Source of the DNA: DATBLE01 sp963841405
GTDB taxonomy: Bacteria > Actinomycetota > Thermoleophilia > Gaiellales > Gaiellaceae
Direction of reading: 5' to 3'
DNA length: 64,000 nucleotides
Assembly (NCBI GenBank): GCA_963841405.1
Contig: CAWJCM010000006.1
Span: 53,384 to 117,383, forward strand
Shown here: positions 25,868 through 35,461 of the stretch, piece after piece
Layout: the number at the start of each line of letters is the position of its first letter
Numbering within the stretch: position 1 is the stretch's first letter
Made by a program: the position numbers and the translations under genes
Notes under the pieces: model-generated
The model's database searches: none
The model's input: only the letters and a program-made list of their open reading frames with translations
What the model was told of the DNA's origin: nothing

Positions 25868-26830
25868 TCAGCGCGGCTTGATCCTGCTCAGCTGGGTGAG
25901 GAAGCGACGGGCCTCGGACCCGAGCGGCGTGCGCGGGCCGAGGTCGCGCGCGAGCCGGAGCTCCTGCTCGGCCTGCTTCACGCTCCCGAGCCAGAGGAGG
26001 GAGAGGCCGAGATGGAACCGCACGCTCTGGCTCTTCGGGTAGCGCCGCGCCAGCGGGCCGAGCCGGGAGAAGGTGCGCGACGGATCGGCCTTGTCGAAGC
26101 GCGCGACCGCGGCTGCGACCTGCGGCTCGGGGTCGTCCTGCGCCAGCGCGGCTGCGGCCTCGAACTCGCGCAGCGCCGACACCTGCCGGCCGAGCCGCTG
26201 GAGCGCGACGCCGTAGAGCAGCTTGCCGCGGGCGCCCCCGGTCCGCGCCAGCCGCTGCAGGTAGGCGAGCTGCCGCGGCGGCGGCAGCCGGTCGAGCGCC
26301 GCGGGGGCAGGGAAGCTCGGCACGAAGGTCGGCAGCCCCCGCGGGAAGTTCGGGTAGAGCAGATCCTCGGCGCGCAGCGCGTACGGCGTGTCCGGCTCGC
26401 GTCGGCGGGCGTTCCGCCAGGCGGCCTTCGCCGCCGGGGTCTCGCCGCGCCAGTAGAGGCCGAGGCCGTAGTTCAGCTGGGCCAGCGCGCTCCGCGGGTG
26501 CGCCTTCGCCAGCGCGGCCAGGCTGTTGAATCCCGCCGGCCACGCCGCCAGTGCAGTGCCCACCTGTGCCTCGAGCGAGCCGTACCGTCCGAAGATCTCC
26601 GCGGCCTGGCCGCGCTTGCCGGCGTTGTACAGGTTGTCGGCGCGCCGTAGCGCGACCGCCTCCCGGTCGGTCCGCACGCCGAGGTCGAGCACGAGCGGCG
26701 GCGCGCCGCCCTGCCCGGCGGGCCGTTTGGGCGTCGGCGTGCGCGTCGCGAGCGTGACGCCGACCGTGAGACCGGCGGCGGCGACGGCACACGCTGCCAC
26801 GATGAGGTAGATGCGAGAGCGAGGCCCCAC
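25868..26830 (-). CDS. membrane-anchored TPR-like protein
   Basis: A short N-terminus is followed by one hydrophobic helix (residues 8-28, I-Y-L-I-V-A-A-C-A-V-A-A-A-G-L), then about 290 residues of Ala/Leu-rich helical repeats resembling tetratricopeptide units (Y-N-A-G-K-R-G-Q-A-A-E-I-F; L-N-Y-G-L-G-L-Y-W-R-G). It is probably a single-pass membrane protein with an extracytoplasmic scaffold. TAACGT (26837-26842, reverse strand) sits six bases before the GTG. Confidence 0.78.
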   Translation of the reverse strand: MGPRSRIYLIVAACAVAAAGLTVGVTLATRTPTPKRPAGQGGAPPLVLDLGVRTDREAVALRRADNLYNAGKRGQAAEIFGRYGSLEAQVGTALAAWPAGFNSLAALAKAHPRSALAQLNYGLGLYWRGETPAAKAAWRNARRREPDTPYALRAEDLLYPNFPRGLPTFVPSFPAPAALDRLPPPRQLAYLQRLARTGGARGKLLYGVALQRLGRQVSALREFEAAAALAQDDPEPQVAAAVARFDKADPSRTFSRLGPLARRYPKSQSVRFHLGLSLLWLGSVKQAEQELRLARDLGPRTPLGSEARRFLTQLSRIKPR

Positions 26831-26916
26831 GTGCCGACGTTACCGGCTGTCGGGTCGACGGAATACACAGGTGTACCCAATGGTTGAAATCTCTGCACGG
26901 CGCTCGCTCGAAGCGC

Positions 26917-26922
26917 TATCTT
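26917..26922 (+). promoter_or_regulatory. -10 box of the cysteine operon
   Basis: TATCTT ends eleven bases before the ATG at 26933, in an unusually A/T-rich stretch (tatcttttttgaattaatg). No ribosome-binding site is visible, so the moeZ message is probably leaderless or nearly so. No good -35 is seen at 17 bp. Confidence 0.5.
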
Positions 26923-26932
26923 TTTTGAATTA

Positions 26933-28102
26933 ATGACCAGCTACCGCGACCTCCTGAGTCAGGTCCGCGCCGAGATCGGCGAGATCGACGCCCGCGGCGC
27001 GGCGCCGTCGCTGGAGGACGGAACGGTCTTCCTGGATGTCCGCGAGCGCAGCGAGTGGGACGAGGGGCACATCCCCGGCGCGATCCACGTTCCGCGCGGG
27101 AGCCTCGAGTCGCGGATCGAGAACGCCGTTCCCGACCACGACAGTCGCATCGTCGTCTACTGCGCGAGCGGCGCCCGCTCGGCGTTCGCGACCAAGACGC
27201 TCGAGGAGCTCGGCTACGGGGACGTGGTCAACCTCGAAGGGGGCTACACGGAGTGGAAGCGGAACGGCTTCCCGACCGTGCTGCCGCAGTCGCTGGGCGA
27301 GCAGCAGCGCCGCCGCTACAGCCGGCACCTGCTGATCCCCGAGGTCGGCGAGGAAGGCCAGCTCAGGCTGCTCGAGTCGCGGATCCTGCTGATCGGCGCC
27401 GGCGGCCTCGGCTCGCCCGCCTCGCTCTACCTCGCCGCTGCCGGGGTGGGCACGCTGGGGATCGTCGACGACGACGCGGTCGACGAGACGAACCTCCAGC
27501 GCCAGATCGTCCACTCGACCGACCGGCTCGGAGACTCGAAGGCGGAGTCCGCGAAGCGAACGATCGAGGCGCTCAACCCGGACGTCTCGGTCACGACCTA
27601 CCGCGAGCGGCTGACCTCGGAGAACGTCGACCGGATCCTCGGCGACGGCTGGGACGTGATCGTCGACGGGGCCGACAACTTCCCGACGCGTTACCTGCTG
27701 AACGACGCGTCGGTCTGGCACGACGTCCCGGTCGTCCACGGCTCGATCTTCCGCTTCGAGGGGCAGGTCACCGTCTTCGCTCCGAAGCAAGGCCCCTGCT
27801 ACCGCTGCCTCTTCCCCACGCCGCCGCCGTCCGAGCTCGCGCCGAGCTGCGCCGAGGGCGGCGTCCTCGGAGTTCTCCCCGGCGTGGTCGGCTCGATCCA
27901 GGCGACCGAGGCGCTGAAGCTCGCGCTCGGGATCGGCGACCCGCTCGTCGGCCGGCTCCTGCTCTACGACGCCCTCGCCGCCTCCTTCACCGAGGTCACC
28001 CTCCGCCGCGACCCGGCCTGCCCGGTCTGCGGCGACGAGCCGACGATCACCGAGTACATCGACTACGTCGAGTTCTGTGCCGGGCCCAGGGCGCACGCGT
28101 GA
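26933..28102 (+). CDS. moeZ: rhodanese-ThiF fusion, sulfur carrier adenylyltransferase/sulfurtransferase
   Basis: The 389-residue protein joins an N-terminal rhodanese domain (catalytic Cys in V-V-Y-C-A-S-G-A-R, about residue 75) to a ThiF/MoeB E1-like domain (G-A-G-G-L-G-S-P nucleotide site near 157, D-x-x-N-L-Q-R-Q) with zinc cysteines C-Y-R-C and C-P-V-C. In MoeZ the order is ThiF then rhodanese; here it is reversed. It should adenylate the C-terminus of CysO and load sulfur onto it. It overlaps cysO by four bases. Confidence 0.92.
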   Translation: MTSYRDLLSQVRAEIGEIDARGAAPSLEDGTVFLDVRERSEWDEGHIPGAIHVPRGSLESRIENAVPDHDSRIVVYCASGARSAFATKTLEELGYGDVVNLEGGYTEWKRNGFPTVLPQSLGEQQRRRYSRHLLIPEVGEEGQLRLLESRILLIGAGGLGSPASLYLAAAGVGTLGIVDDDAVDETNLQRQIVHSTDRLGDSKAESAKRTIEALNPDVSVTTYRERLTSENVDRILGDGWDVIVDGADNFPTRYLLNDASVWHDVPVVHGSIFRFEGQVTVFAPKQGPCYRCLFPTPPPSELAPSCAEGGVLGVLPGVVGSIQATEALKLALGIGDPLVGRLLLYDALAASFTEVTLRRDPACPVCGDEPTITEYIDYVEFCAGPRAHA

Positions 28103-28350
28103 CCAAGGTCCGGATCCCCCCCACGTTGCGCGCCGCCACCGGCGGCCAGCGCGAGGTGCCCGCGGTGGGCACGACCGTCGGCGAGATCCTCGCCGATCTC
28201 ACTTCCCGCTTCCCGGAGCTCGACGGGCAGCTCCGGTTCGCGAACGTGTACGTCGACGGCGAGGACATCCGCACGCTCGACGACCTCGAGACCCCGGTCC
28301 GCGACGGCGCAACCGTGATCCTTTTGCCGGCGATGGCCGGCGGCCGATGA
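28099..28350 (+). CDS. cysO: CysO-like sulfur carrier (ThiS/MoaD family)
   Basis: This 83-residue ubiquitin-like protein has T-V-G-E-I-L-A-D-L, F-P-E-L-D-G-Q-L and N-V-Y-V-D-G-E-D-I as in Mycobacterium CysO, and ends P-A-M-A-G-G-R. Carriers normally end in the bare Gly-Gly that is thiocarboxylated, so one extra Arg must be removed first; the Mec protease at the end of the operon is the obvious candidate. GTG overlaps the moeZ stop; its own stop overlaps the next ATG (atga). Confidence 0.92.
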   Translation: MTKVRIPPTLRAATGGQREVPAVGTTVGEILADLTSRFPELDGQLRFANVYVDGEDIRTLDDLETPVRDGATVILLPAMAGGR

Positions 28351-29114
28351 CCACCGTCCGCGAGCTGTACGAGCTCTGGGCCGGCGAGTCCGAGCTCGAC
28401 GCCCGGCTCGGCGAGAGCCTCGACCCACGCGGCAAGGAGTCGCTGTTCGAGCTCTTCGCGTCGCTCGGCCCGCAGCCGGGTCAGCTCGTCGTCGACGTCG
28501 GAGCGCGCGATGGGCGCCACCTGAGCCGGCTCGTCCAGGAGCACGGCCTCCACGGCGTTGCGATCGACCCGGTTCCAGACCACGTCCGAATGGCACGCGA
28601 GGCGACGTCGGGCCTCGACGTCGAGGTCCTCCAGGGCGCGATCGAGGCGCTGCCGCTTCCCGACGCGAGTGCCGACTGGATCTGGTGCCGCGACGTGCTC
28701 GTCCACGTCGACGTCGAACGCGGCCTCGCCGAGTGCGCGCGGGTGCTCGAGCGCGGCGGCCGCATGGTTGCCTACGTCACGCTGGCCACCGACCTGCTCG
28801 AGCCGCGTGAGGCCGCGTGGCTGACGCACGCCTGTGCGCTCCGGAGCCTGGATCCGGACCGTCTGGAGCGTGCGGCCGCAGCGGCCGGCCTGACGTTGAC
28901 CGACAAGCTCGAGATCGGCGGCGAGTGGCGCGAGCGGATGATCGAGGACGGGGAGTGGGATCCCGCTGACGCCCTTCTTCGCGTCTCGCGGCTCCGGCGG
29001 CGCGCCGAGAGTGGCTCGGAGACGGAGGCCTACGCAGCCGACAAGGTCTGGGGCGTCTACCAGCTGCTGGGCAAGCTCTGCCCGACCGTATACGTCTGGG
29101 AGCGGTGTGGCTAG
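28347..29114 (+). CDS. class I SAM-dependent methyltransferase
   Basis: The 255-residue protein has V-V-D-V-G-A-R-D-G-R-H (motif I, about 50), a D in V-A-I-D-P-V, and W-C-R-D-V-L-V-H-V (motif IV region) as in Methyltransf_11 proteins. It is cotranslated with cysO and cysM, which is not part of the classical mycobacterial cluster. It may methylate a product of the pathway, a sulfur compound, or an unrelated metabolite; substrate unknown. Confidence 0.87.
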   Translation: MTTVRELYELWAGESELDARLGESLDPRGKESLFELFASLGPQPGQLVVDVGARDGRHLSRLVQEHGLHGVAIDPVPDHVRMAREATSGLDVEVLQGAIEALPLPDASADWIWCRDVLVHVDVERGLAECARVLERGGRMVAYVTLATDLLEPREAAWLTHACALRSLDPDRLERAAAAAGLTLTDKLEIGGEWRERMIEDGEWDPADALLRVSRLRRRAESGSETEAYAADKVWGVYQLLGKLCPTVYVWERCG

Positions 29115-30045
29115 CCGCCTCGCCCCCGGGCTGCTCGACCTCGTCGGCGGCACGCCACTCGTCGAGCTGACCCGCCTCGCGCCGAAGTCCAGCGTCCAGA
29201 TCTACGCGAAGCTCGAGGGGGCGAACCCGACCGGCTCGACCAAGGACCGGGTGGCGCTGGCCATGATCGAGGCGGCCGAGGCGTCGGGCGAGCTCGAGCC
29301 CGGACGGGCGCTGATCGAGCCGACCAGCGGCAACACCGGAATCTCGCTGGCGATGGTCGCGAAGTTGAAGGGTTACCCGCTTACATGCGTGATGCCGGCG
29401 AATGCGACCGAGGAACGGCGCCGGCTGCTGCGCATCTACGGCGCCGAGATCGTCGGCTCGCCCGCGGAGCAGGGGTCGAACGGCGCCGTCCGGCTTGCGC
29501 TGGAGCTGGCCGAGCGCGACCCGAGCCTGTTCATGCCGTTCCAGTACGCCAACGAGGCGAACCCGCGCGCGCATTACGAGGGCACCGGAGCCGAGATCGC
29601 GGAGGCGCTCGACCGGATCGACGTGCTCGTCGCCGGCCTGGGCACCGGCGGCACGCTGATGGGCGCGGGCGAACGCGTCCGCGAGACGTTCCCGGAAACG
29701 GTCATCGCCGCCGCCGAGCCGCTGCCGGGGGACCTGGTGATGGGGCTTCGCTCGCTCGAGGACGGCTACGTCCCGCCCGTACTCGACGTCTCGAAGCTCG
29801 ACCGAAAGCTGCTCGTCTCGAACGCGGAGTCGCTCGCCGGCGTGCGTGCACTGGTCGACCGGGAGGCGATCTTCGCGGGCGTCTCCTCCGGCGCCGTCGT
29901 GCACGTCGCCCGCCGGCTGGCGGAGGAGCTCGACGAGGGCGTCGTCGTCTGCATCCTCGCCGACGGCGGCTGGAAGTACCTCTCCGCCGACTTCTGGGAT
30001 GCGCCGGATCCGGGCTCGGCGATGGAGCACGGCCACTGGTGGTAG
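29107..30045 (+). CDS. cysM: CysM-type cysteine synthase
   Basis: The 312-residue PLP enzyme has P-T-G-S-T-K-D-R (Schiff-base lysine, about 43), T-S-G-N-T-G (substrate loop, about 72) and G-T-G-G-T-L-M-G (phosphate cup, about 180), and the C-terminal G-W-K-Y-L-S segment of CysO-dependent CysM. It should transfer the CysO thiocarboxylate to O-phosphoserine. The GTG at 29107 overlaps the methyltransferase stop. Confidence 0.93.
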   Translation: MASRLAPGLLDLVGGTPLVELTRLAPKSSVQIYAKLEGANPTGSTKDRVALAMIEAAEASGELEPGRALIEPTSGNTGISLAMVAKLKGYPLTCVMPANATEERRRLLRIYGAEIVGSPAEQGSNGAVRLALELAERDPSLFMPFQYANEANPRAHYEGTGAEIAEALDRIDVLVAGLGTGGTLMGAGERVRETFPETVIAAAEPLPGDLVMGLRSLEDGYVPPVLDVSKLDRKLLVSNAESLAGVRALVDREAIFAGVSSGAVVHVARRLAEELDEGVVVCILADGGWKYLSADFWDAPDPGSAMEHGHWW

Positions 30046-30416
30046 TAGCGCCCGCCTTGCGCCGGGTGCTAGAGGAACACGCGGCGGCCGAGGCACCCAA
30101 CGAGGCATGCGGACTTCTAGCGCTCCGGGACGGGGTCGCGGAGCGCTACATCCCCTGCGTCAACACGGCCGCCAGCCCGTACCGATTCGACCTGCGGGTC
30201 CCCGATCCGGCGCTGATCTTCGAGCTCGAGGACGATGGGCTGGAGCTCGCCGTCTTCCACTCGCACCCGACGGGCTTGGCGAAGCCGTCGCGGACGGACA
30301 TCGCGAACATCGGCCTCTGGGAGGGCCGCCCGTACCTGATCCTGTCGCGGCCGACAGGCGAGCTGCTCGCGTGGAAGATCGAGCGGGGAGCGGCCGGGCC
30401 ACTCCCGCTCGATTGA
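30039..30416 (+). CDS. mec: Mec, JAMM/MPN-family metalloprotease
   Basis: The 125-residue protein has N-E-A-C-G-L-L (catalytic glutamate, about 20) and F-H-S-H-P-T-G-L-A-K-P-S-R-T-D (JAMM H-x-H-P-x6-S-x2-D, about 70-84). In mycobacteria Mec releases cysteine from the CysO-cysteine adduct. Here it may also trim the extra Arg of CysO. GTG at 30039 overlaps the last codons of cysM. Confidence 0.93.
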   Translation: MVVAPALRRVLEEHAAAEAPNEACGLLALRDGVAERYIPCVNTAASPYRFDLRVPDPALIFELEDDGLELAVFHSHPTGLAKPSRTDIANIGLWEGRPYLILSRPTGELLAWKIERGAAGPLPLD

Positions 30417-30432
30417 ACCGTTTCCCGCCCGG

Positions 30433-30798
30433 CTAGGTGACCCGGACGAAGCCGAACATCGAGCTCTCGTGCGGGCGGCAGTAGTACTTGTACTTGCCCT
30501 TCCTGAGCTTGATGGTGACGGTCTTCGTTCCCTTGAACGGCACCGTGGTGATGTCGCGTTCGACGCCGGGGCCCTCGAGCACGAAGTTGTGGATGCTCGC
30601 GCGGTCCGAGATGACGAACGTGTAGGTGCCGGCCTTCAGCGTCTTCGCCAGGACGCCGTTGTGCTTCAGCGAGATGGTGAAGCCCGGGCCGACCGTCCCG
30701 ATCAGACGAGGCGTCGACATCGGTGCCGCGGGGGAGGTCGCGAGGAGCGCGACCGCCCCGGCGGCGATGAGTGTGCAAATGGTCTTCATGCGGGGCAC
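30433..30798 (-). CDS. exported cupredoxin-like protein
   Basis: After a signal peptide (hydrophobic run about residues 8-24) the 121-residue product has G-P-G-F-T-I-S-L, S-I-H-N-F and Y-Y-C-R-P-H-E-S-S-M, which supply the His, Cys, His and Met ligands of a type 1 copper site. It is probably an extracytoplasmic electron carrier or copper protein. A tandem paralogue follows upstream. Start could be the GTG at 30798 or ATG at 30789. Confidence 0.85.
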   Translation of the reverse strand: MPRMKTICTLIAAGAVALLATSPAAPMSTPRLIGTVGPGFTISLKHNGVLAKTLKAGTYTFVISDRASIHNFVLEGPGVERDITTVPFKGTKTVTIKLRKGKYKYYCRPHESSMFGFVRVT

Positions 30799-30825
30799 TA
30801 CGCCCCGCCGTGACCTATCGGTTTG

Positions 30826-31194
30826 CTACGTGACCGTGAAGCTGCCCTTCATGGTCGTGAAGTGCGGGTCGCAGACGAACGTGTACTTCCCCTTCGAGAG
30901 CTTGACGACGACCGTCTTGACCCCCTTGAAGGCGACCTGAGTGATCTCCTTGTTCACCTTCGGCCCACGCAGATGGAAGTTGTGGATGTTCGACTTGTCC
31001 GTCACCGTGATCGAGTAGGTCCCGGCCTTCAGCGTCTTGAACGGCTTGCCGAGCTTCCTCATCGTGATCGTGAAGCCGGGGCCGACCGTCCCGGTGAGCT
31101 TGGGCAGCGCCGTCGGCTTCGCGCCCGCCGGGGTGACCACGACCAGCATCCCCGCGAGGGCGGCGAGCAACGTGAGCGTGCGAAAGCGTGTCAT
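30826..31194 (-). CDS. exported cupredoxin-like protein, tandem paralogue
   Basis: The 122-residue protein has a signal peptide and the same plan as its neighbour: T-V-G-P-G-F-T-I, N-I-H-N-F and F-V-C-D-P-H-F-T-T-M-K, a C-x2-H-x3-M copper site. About half the residues match the neighbour, so they arose by tandem duplication. A strong ggaagg-ag Shine-Dalgarno lies before the ATG and TATCCT (31225-31230, reverse strand) is a likely -10. Confidence 0.88.
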   Translation of the reverse strand: MTRFRTLTLLAALAGMLVVVTPAGAKPTALPKLTGTVGPGFTITMRKLGKPFKTLKAGTYSITVTDKSNIHNFHLRGPKVNKEITQVAFKGVKTVVVKLSKGKYTFVCDPHFTTMKGSFTVT

Positions 31195-31238
31195 GCAACT
31201 CCTTCCGAGTGGTGTCTCCCTGCCAGGATAGAGGCGGA

Positions 31239-31811
31239 ATGCGCGTCCAGGAGATCGCAACCGGACTGTGGCGCTGGACCGGCCTCCATCCGGCGTGGAC
31301 GCCCGGGGAGGGCGGCCCCGACGGCTGGGCGCAGGAGGTGGGCAGCTACTACTACGAGGCGCCGGAGGCGATCGTGCTCTTCGACCCACTCGTCCCCATG
31401 GAGGACCGCGACCGGTTCTTCGCGGCGCTCGACCGGGATGTCGCACGCGCCGGGCGGCCGGTTCGGGTGCTCGTCACCGTCGAGGACCACCGCCGCTCGG
31501 CGGCAGAGCTCGCAGAGCGCTACGACGCCGAGATCGGGTCACCGCCCGAGGGCGTTGAGGTTGCAGCCGAGCCCTTCGGAGAGGTCGTCTACTGGATCCC
31601 GGAGCACGGGGCGCTGGTGGTCGGGGACGTCCTGCTGGGACGAGACGGCGGTCTGTGGGTGCCCGAGCCTTGGATGAATGAGCGCTACGGCGAAGGCCTT
31701 GCGCTGCTCCGGCCTCTCCTCGAATTGCCTGTCGAGCGTATTCTCGTCACCCACGGCGAGCCGGTGCTCGAGGACGGGCTGCAAGCGCTGGCGCGAGCGC
31801 TGGTGCAGTGA
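31239..31811 (+). CDS. MBL-fold-like protein lacking the zinc motif
   Basis: This 190-residue protein has the strand pattern of metallo-beta-lactamase-fold proteins (I-V-L-F-D-P-L, then V-L-V-T-V-E-D-H, later V-V-G-D-V-L-L and V-T-H-G-E-P-V), but the canonical H-x-H-x-D-H is not present. It may bind no metal. gaggcgga before the ATG is a good ribosome-binding site. The stop lies inside a 28-base palindrome. Confidence 0.75.
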   Translation: MRVQEIATGLWRWTGLHPAWTPGEGGPDGWAQEVGSYYYEAPEAIVLFDPLVPMEDRDRFFAALDRDVARAGRPVRVLVTVEDHRRSAAELAERYDAEIGSPPEGVEVAAEPFGEVVYWIPEHGALVVGDVLLGRDGGLWVPEPWMNERYGEGLALLRPLLELPVERILVTHGEPVLEDGLQALARALVQ

Positions 31812-31832
31812 CAGGCTCAAGCCTGTCACTGC
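31805..31832. terminator. palindrome of the tgacagg family
   Basis: gcagtgacaggct-ca-agcctgtcactgc is a 13-bp perfect stem. It overlaps the stop codon of the preceding gene. Related hairpins at 38681-38712 and 39108-39129 share gtgac-gg/agg stems. It probably terminates transcription, though no T-run follows. Confidence 0.6.
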
Positions 31833-31857
31833 GGTTCGGCCTGCACTGCGGCTCTGC

Positions 31858-32004
31858 CTACGCCGGAACCGCCGTGTCTTCGAGCGCCCCGACGAACGCC
31901 TTCGGCCACTCCGCCAGGTCGCCGACCGGCGCCGCGATGTCGACCTCGTACCCCGCCTCTCGTAGCCGGTAGAGGACGTAGAGACGAGCCGGCTGCAGCG
32001 CGCG
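31858..32004 (-). pseudogene. short fragment resembling a DJ-1/PfpI N-terminus
   Basis: A 48-codon open frame begins right after the stop of the binding-protein gene and contains A-R-L-Y-V-L-Y-R-L-R-E-A-G-Y-E-V-D-I-A-A-P, like the second helix and strand of ThiJ/PfpI proteins. It lacks the rest of the domain and a normal start codon. It reads as a leftover of a deleted gene; a coupled small protein is less likely. Confidence 0.45.
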
Positions 32005-33039
32005 TCAGACGCGCCGGAGCGGGTAGGCCTGCCGGCTCGAGCTGCCCTCGAAGCGGCTCTTCGTCGCGAGAAACATGCGCACGTCCGCGCGGCGGAGGAG
32101 CACGGATGTCTCCGTGTCCCACGGGATCACGACACCCTGGGAGATCCTGGCGAGGAAGAGCTGCAGGACGGGCGCGAATCCCTGGACGTACGGCTGCTGG
32201 TCGACGACGAAGTCGAGCATGCCGTCTGCAACCAGTTGAAGATCGTCGGGGAGGAGGTCGTAGCCGCCGCCCTTGACGCCTTTCGCACGCAGGCCCAGGT
32301 GCGAGATCGCCTTGCCGCACGCGAGCGTCCCCAGGCCGTCGACCGCGAACAGCCCGCGGACCCCCCGTTCGCGGGCGTAGGCCTTCTCGACGGCGCTCTG
32401 CTGCTTGTTGGCATCGCCCGAGAGCCTGACCACGGTGGCGGCAGGCGCCCTGCGCACGGCGGCGAGCCCGGTGAGGATCCCCTTGAGACGGCGCTCCGTC
32501 CAGCTCTTCGCCTGCTGCGGGGCGAAGAGAACGACGGTGCCGGTCGGAGCGAGCCGGGCGACCTCTACGCCGACGTTGACGCCCGAGGCCAGCGGGTTCT
32601 CGCCGACGTACGCATACCGGCGTCCGCTCGAACCGGAGTCGACGTTGAAGGCGACGAGCGGGATGCGCGCCCTGGCCGCCGCTTCGGCCGCCGGTGCGAT
32701 CGCGGCCGCGTCGAGCACCGACACCGCGATCCCGTCCGCCTTCTTGGCGATCGCCGTCCGCAGCGCCTTGACCGTCTCCTTCACGCTCCCGCTCGGCGAG
32801 CCGGTCCACTGCGTCGTGCAATGCACGAGCGCGGCGGCGTCCTGGGCCCCGAACTGAGTGGCGACGAGCAGCGGGTCGAGCGTGTCGTGGCTGACGAAGA
32901 CGAACCGCCAGCGGGGGTGCGCCGGGAAGTCGCCGCCGCCCTCGCCGGCCAGCGCCGCCGCCGGCCCGAGCAGCTGGGCGAGCGAGAGGCCGGCGGCTCC
33001 GGCCCCGGCGCGGCGCAGCAGATCGGCGCGATCGGTCAT
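32005..33039 (-). CDS. sugar-type periplasmic binding protein
   Basis: The 344-residue product begins with a Tat-like or lipoprotein-free signal (D-L-L-R-R-A-G-A-G-A-A-G-L-S-L) and continues as a type I periplasmic binding fold: F-V-F-V-S-H, G-I-A-V-S-V-L-D, I-P-L-V-A-F-N-V-D, Q-Q-P-Y-V-Q-G. This resembles ribose/simple-sugar ABC binding proteins. No permease or ATPase is adjacent in the window. It overlaps the dehydrogenase gene by four bases, so the pair may handle one sugar or polyol. Confidence 0.87.
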   Translation of the reverse strand: MTDRADLLRRAGAGAAGLSLAQLLGPAAALAGEGGGDFPAHPRWRFVFVSHDTLDPLLVATQFGAQDAAALVHCTTQWTGSPSGSVKETVKALRTAIAKKADGIAVSVLDAAAIAPAAEAAARARIPLVAFNVDSGSSGRRYAYVGENPLASGVNVGVEVARLAPTGTVVLFAPQQAKSWTERRLKGILTGLAAVRRAPAATVVRLSGDANKQQSAVEKAYARERGVRGLFAVDGLGTLACGKAISHLGLRAKGVKGGGYDLLPDDLQLVADGMLDFVVDQQPYVQGFAPVLQLFLARISQGVVIPWDTETSVLLRRADVRMFLATKSRFEGSSSRQAYPLRRV

Positions 33040-34055
33040 CCCGCCCCGTGCTCCAGCAGGATCCGGCCGACGACGCCGTCGCGCTCGCCCATCAGGGCGA
33101 ACGCATCCTCGAACCGCTCGGCCGGGAAGCGCCGGGCGACGACGGGCGCCAGATCGACCAGCCCGGCGCCTAGGAGCTCGACCACACGCGACCAGACGGC
33201 GGTCGTGTAGCCGACACTGCCGATCAGCATCAGGTCGCGCAGGACGAAGCGGTCGGCGGGAAGCGCCAGCTCGCGGTCGGCGCCCGCGATCCCGAGCGCG
33301 ACGACACGGCCCCCCATGCGCGGCAGCCGGGTGGCCAGCTCGATCGCGTCGACCGCACCTGCGGTCTCGACGACGAGGTCGAGCTCGCCCTGGTACGCCG
33401 CCCGCCCGGCCGAGAGGTCGACGGTCTCGTCGGCGCCGAGCCGGCGGGCGAGCTCGAGCTCGGCCTCGCGGATCCCGTAGGCGACGACCGTCGCGGGAGC
33501 GAACAGCCGCGCGAGCAAAACCCCCAGCGCACCCAGCGTCCCGACCCCGATCACGCCGATCGTCTCCCCCGCCTGCGGCCGCGCACGCGAGAGTCCCTGG
33601 AGTACGACCGACGCGGGCTCGACCAGCACGGCGGCGTCGAGCTCCACGCCCTCGGGCAGCCGGTGGACGACCCGTCGCGGCGCGACCACGAGCTCGCCGT
33701 AGCCGCCGCCCCGCGTGAAGCCGAGCTGGTCGTAGGTCTCGCAGAGGTGCGTGTCTCCGGCCCGGCAGCGGCCGCACGTGCCGCAGTAGCAGAACCCCTC
33801 GCAGACCACGGGGTCACCGGGCTCGAGCCCGGTCACTCCGTCGCCGACCGCCTCGACGACCCCGCTCCACTCGTGTCCCGGGATGCACGGGTAACGCACC
33901 CAGCGGCGGTCGAGCTCGCCCTCCAGCACCTCGACGTCGGTGCGGCACAGCCCTGCGAACCGACTGCGCACCAGTACGTCTCCCGGCCCGCAGGTCGGGG
34001 TCTCCACCTCCCCGTAGACGACCTCGTGCGGGCGCTCGATCACGACCGCCTTCAC
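33036..34055 (-). CDS. zinc-dependent medium-chain dehydrogenase
   Basis: The 339-residue enzyme has G-L-C-R-T-D (catalytic zinc Cys, about 37), G-H-E-W-S-G (about 60), the structural zinc cysteines C-G-T-C-G-R-C…C and the Rossmann motif G-V-G-T-L-G-A-L-G (about 170). It resembles sorbitol/threonine-type dehydrogenases. Coupled to a sugar-binding protein, a polyol or sugar substrate is plausible. TAGACT (34062-34067, reverse strand) is six bases before the GTG. Confidence 0.92.
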   Translation of the reverse strand: MKAVVIERPHEVVYGEVETPTCGPGDVLVRSRFAGLCRTDVEVLEGELDRRWVRYPCIPGHEWSGVVEAVGDGVTGLEPGDPVVCEGFCYCGTCGRCRAGDTHLCETYDQLGFTRGGGYGELVVAPRRVVHRLPEGVELDAAVLVEPASVVLQGLSRARPQAGETIGVIGVGTLGALGVLLARLFAPATVVAYGIREAELELARRLGADETVDLSAGRAAYQGELDLVVETAGAVDAIELATRLPRMGGRVVALGIAGADRELALPADRFVLRDLMLIGSVGYTTAVWSRVVELLGAGLVDLAPVVARRFPAERFEDAFALMGERDGVVGRILLEHGAG

Positions 34056-34095
34056 GGTCCTAGTCTATGCGGGCCGACATCGCCGGCCGGTCAGC

Positions 34096-35409
<1,314 letters not shown>

Positions 35410-35461
35410 GCCCCGGCGACCGGGGCGCCGGTACTAGGAAGGAGGTCGTTCTCCAAGGAAC

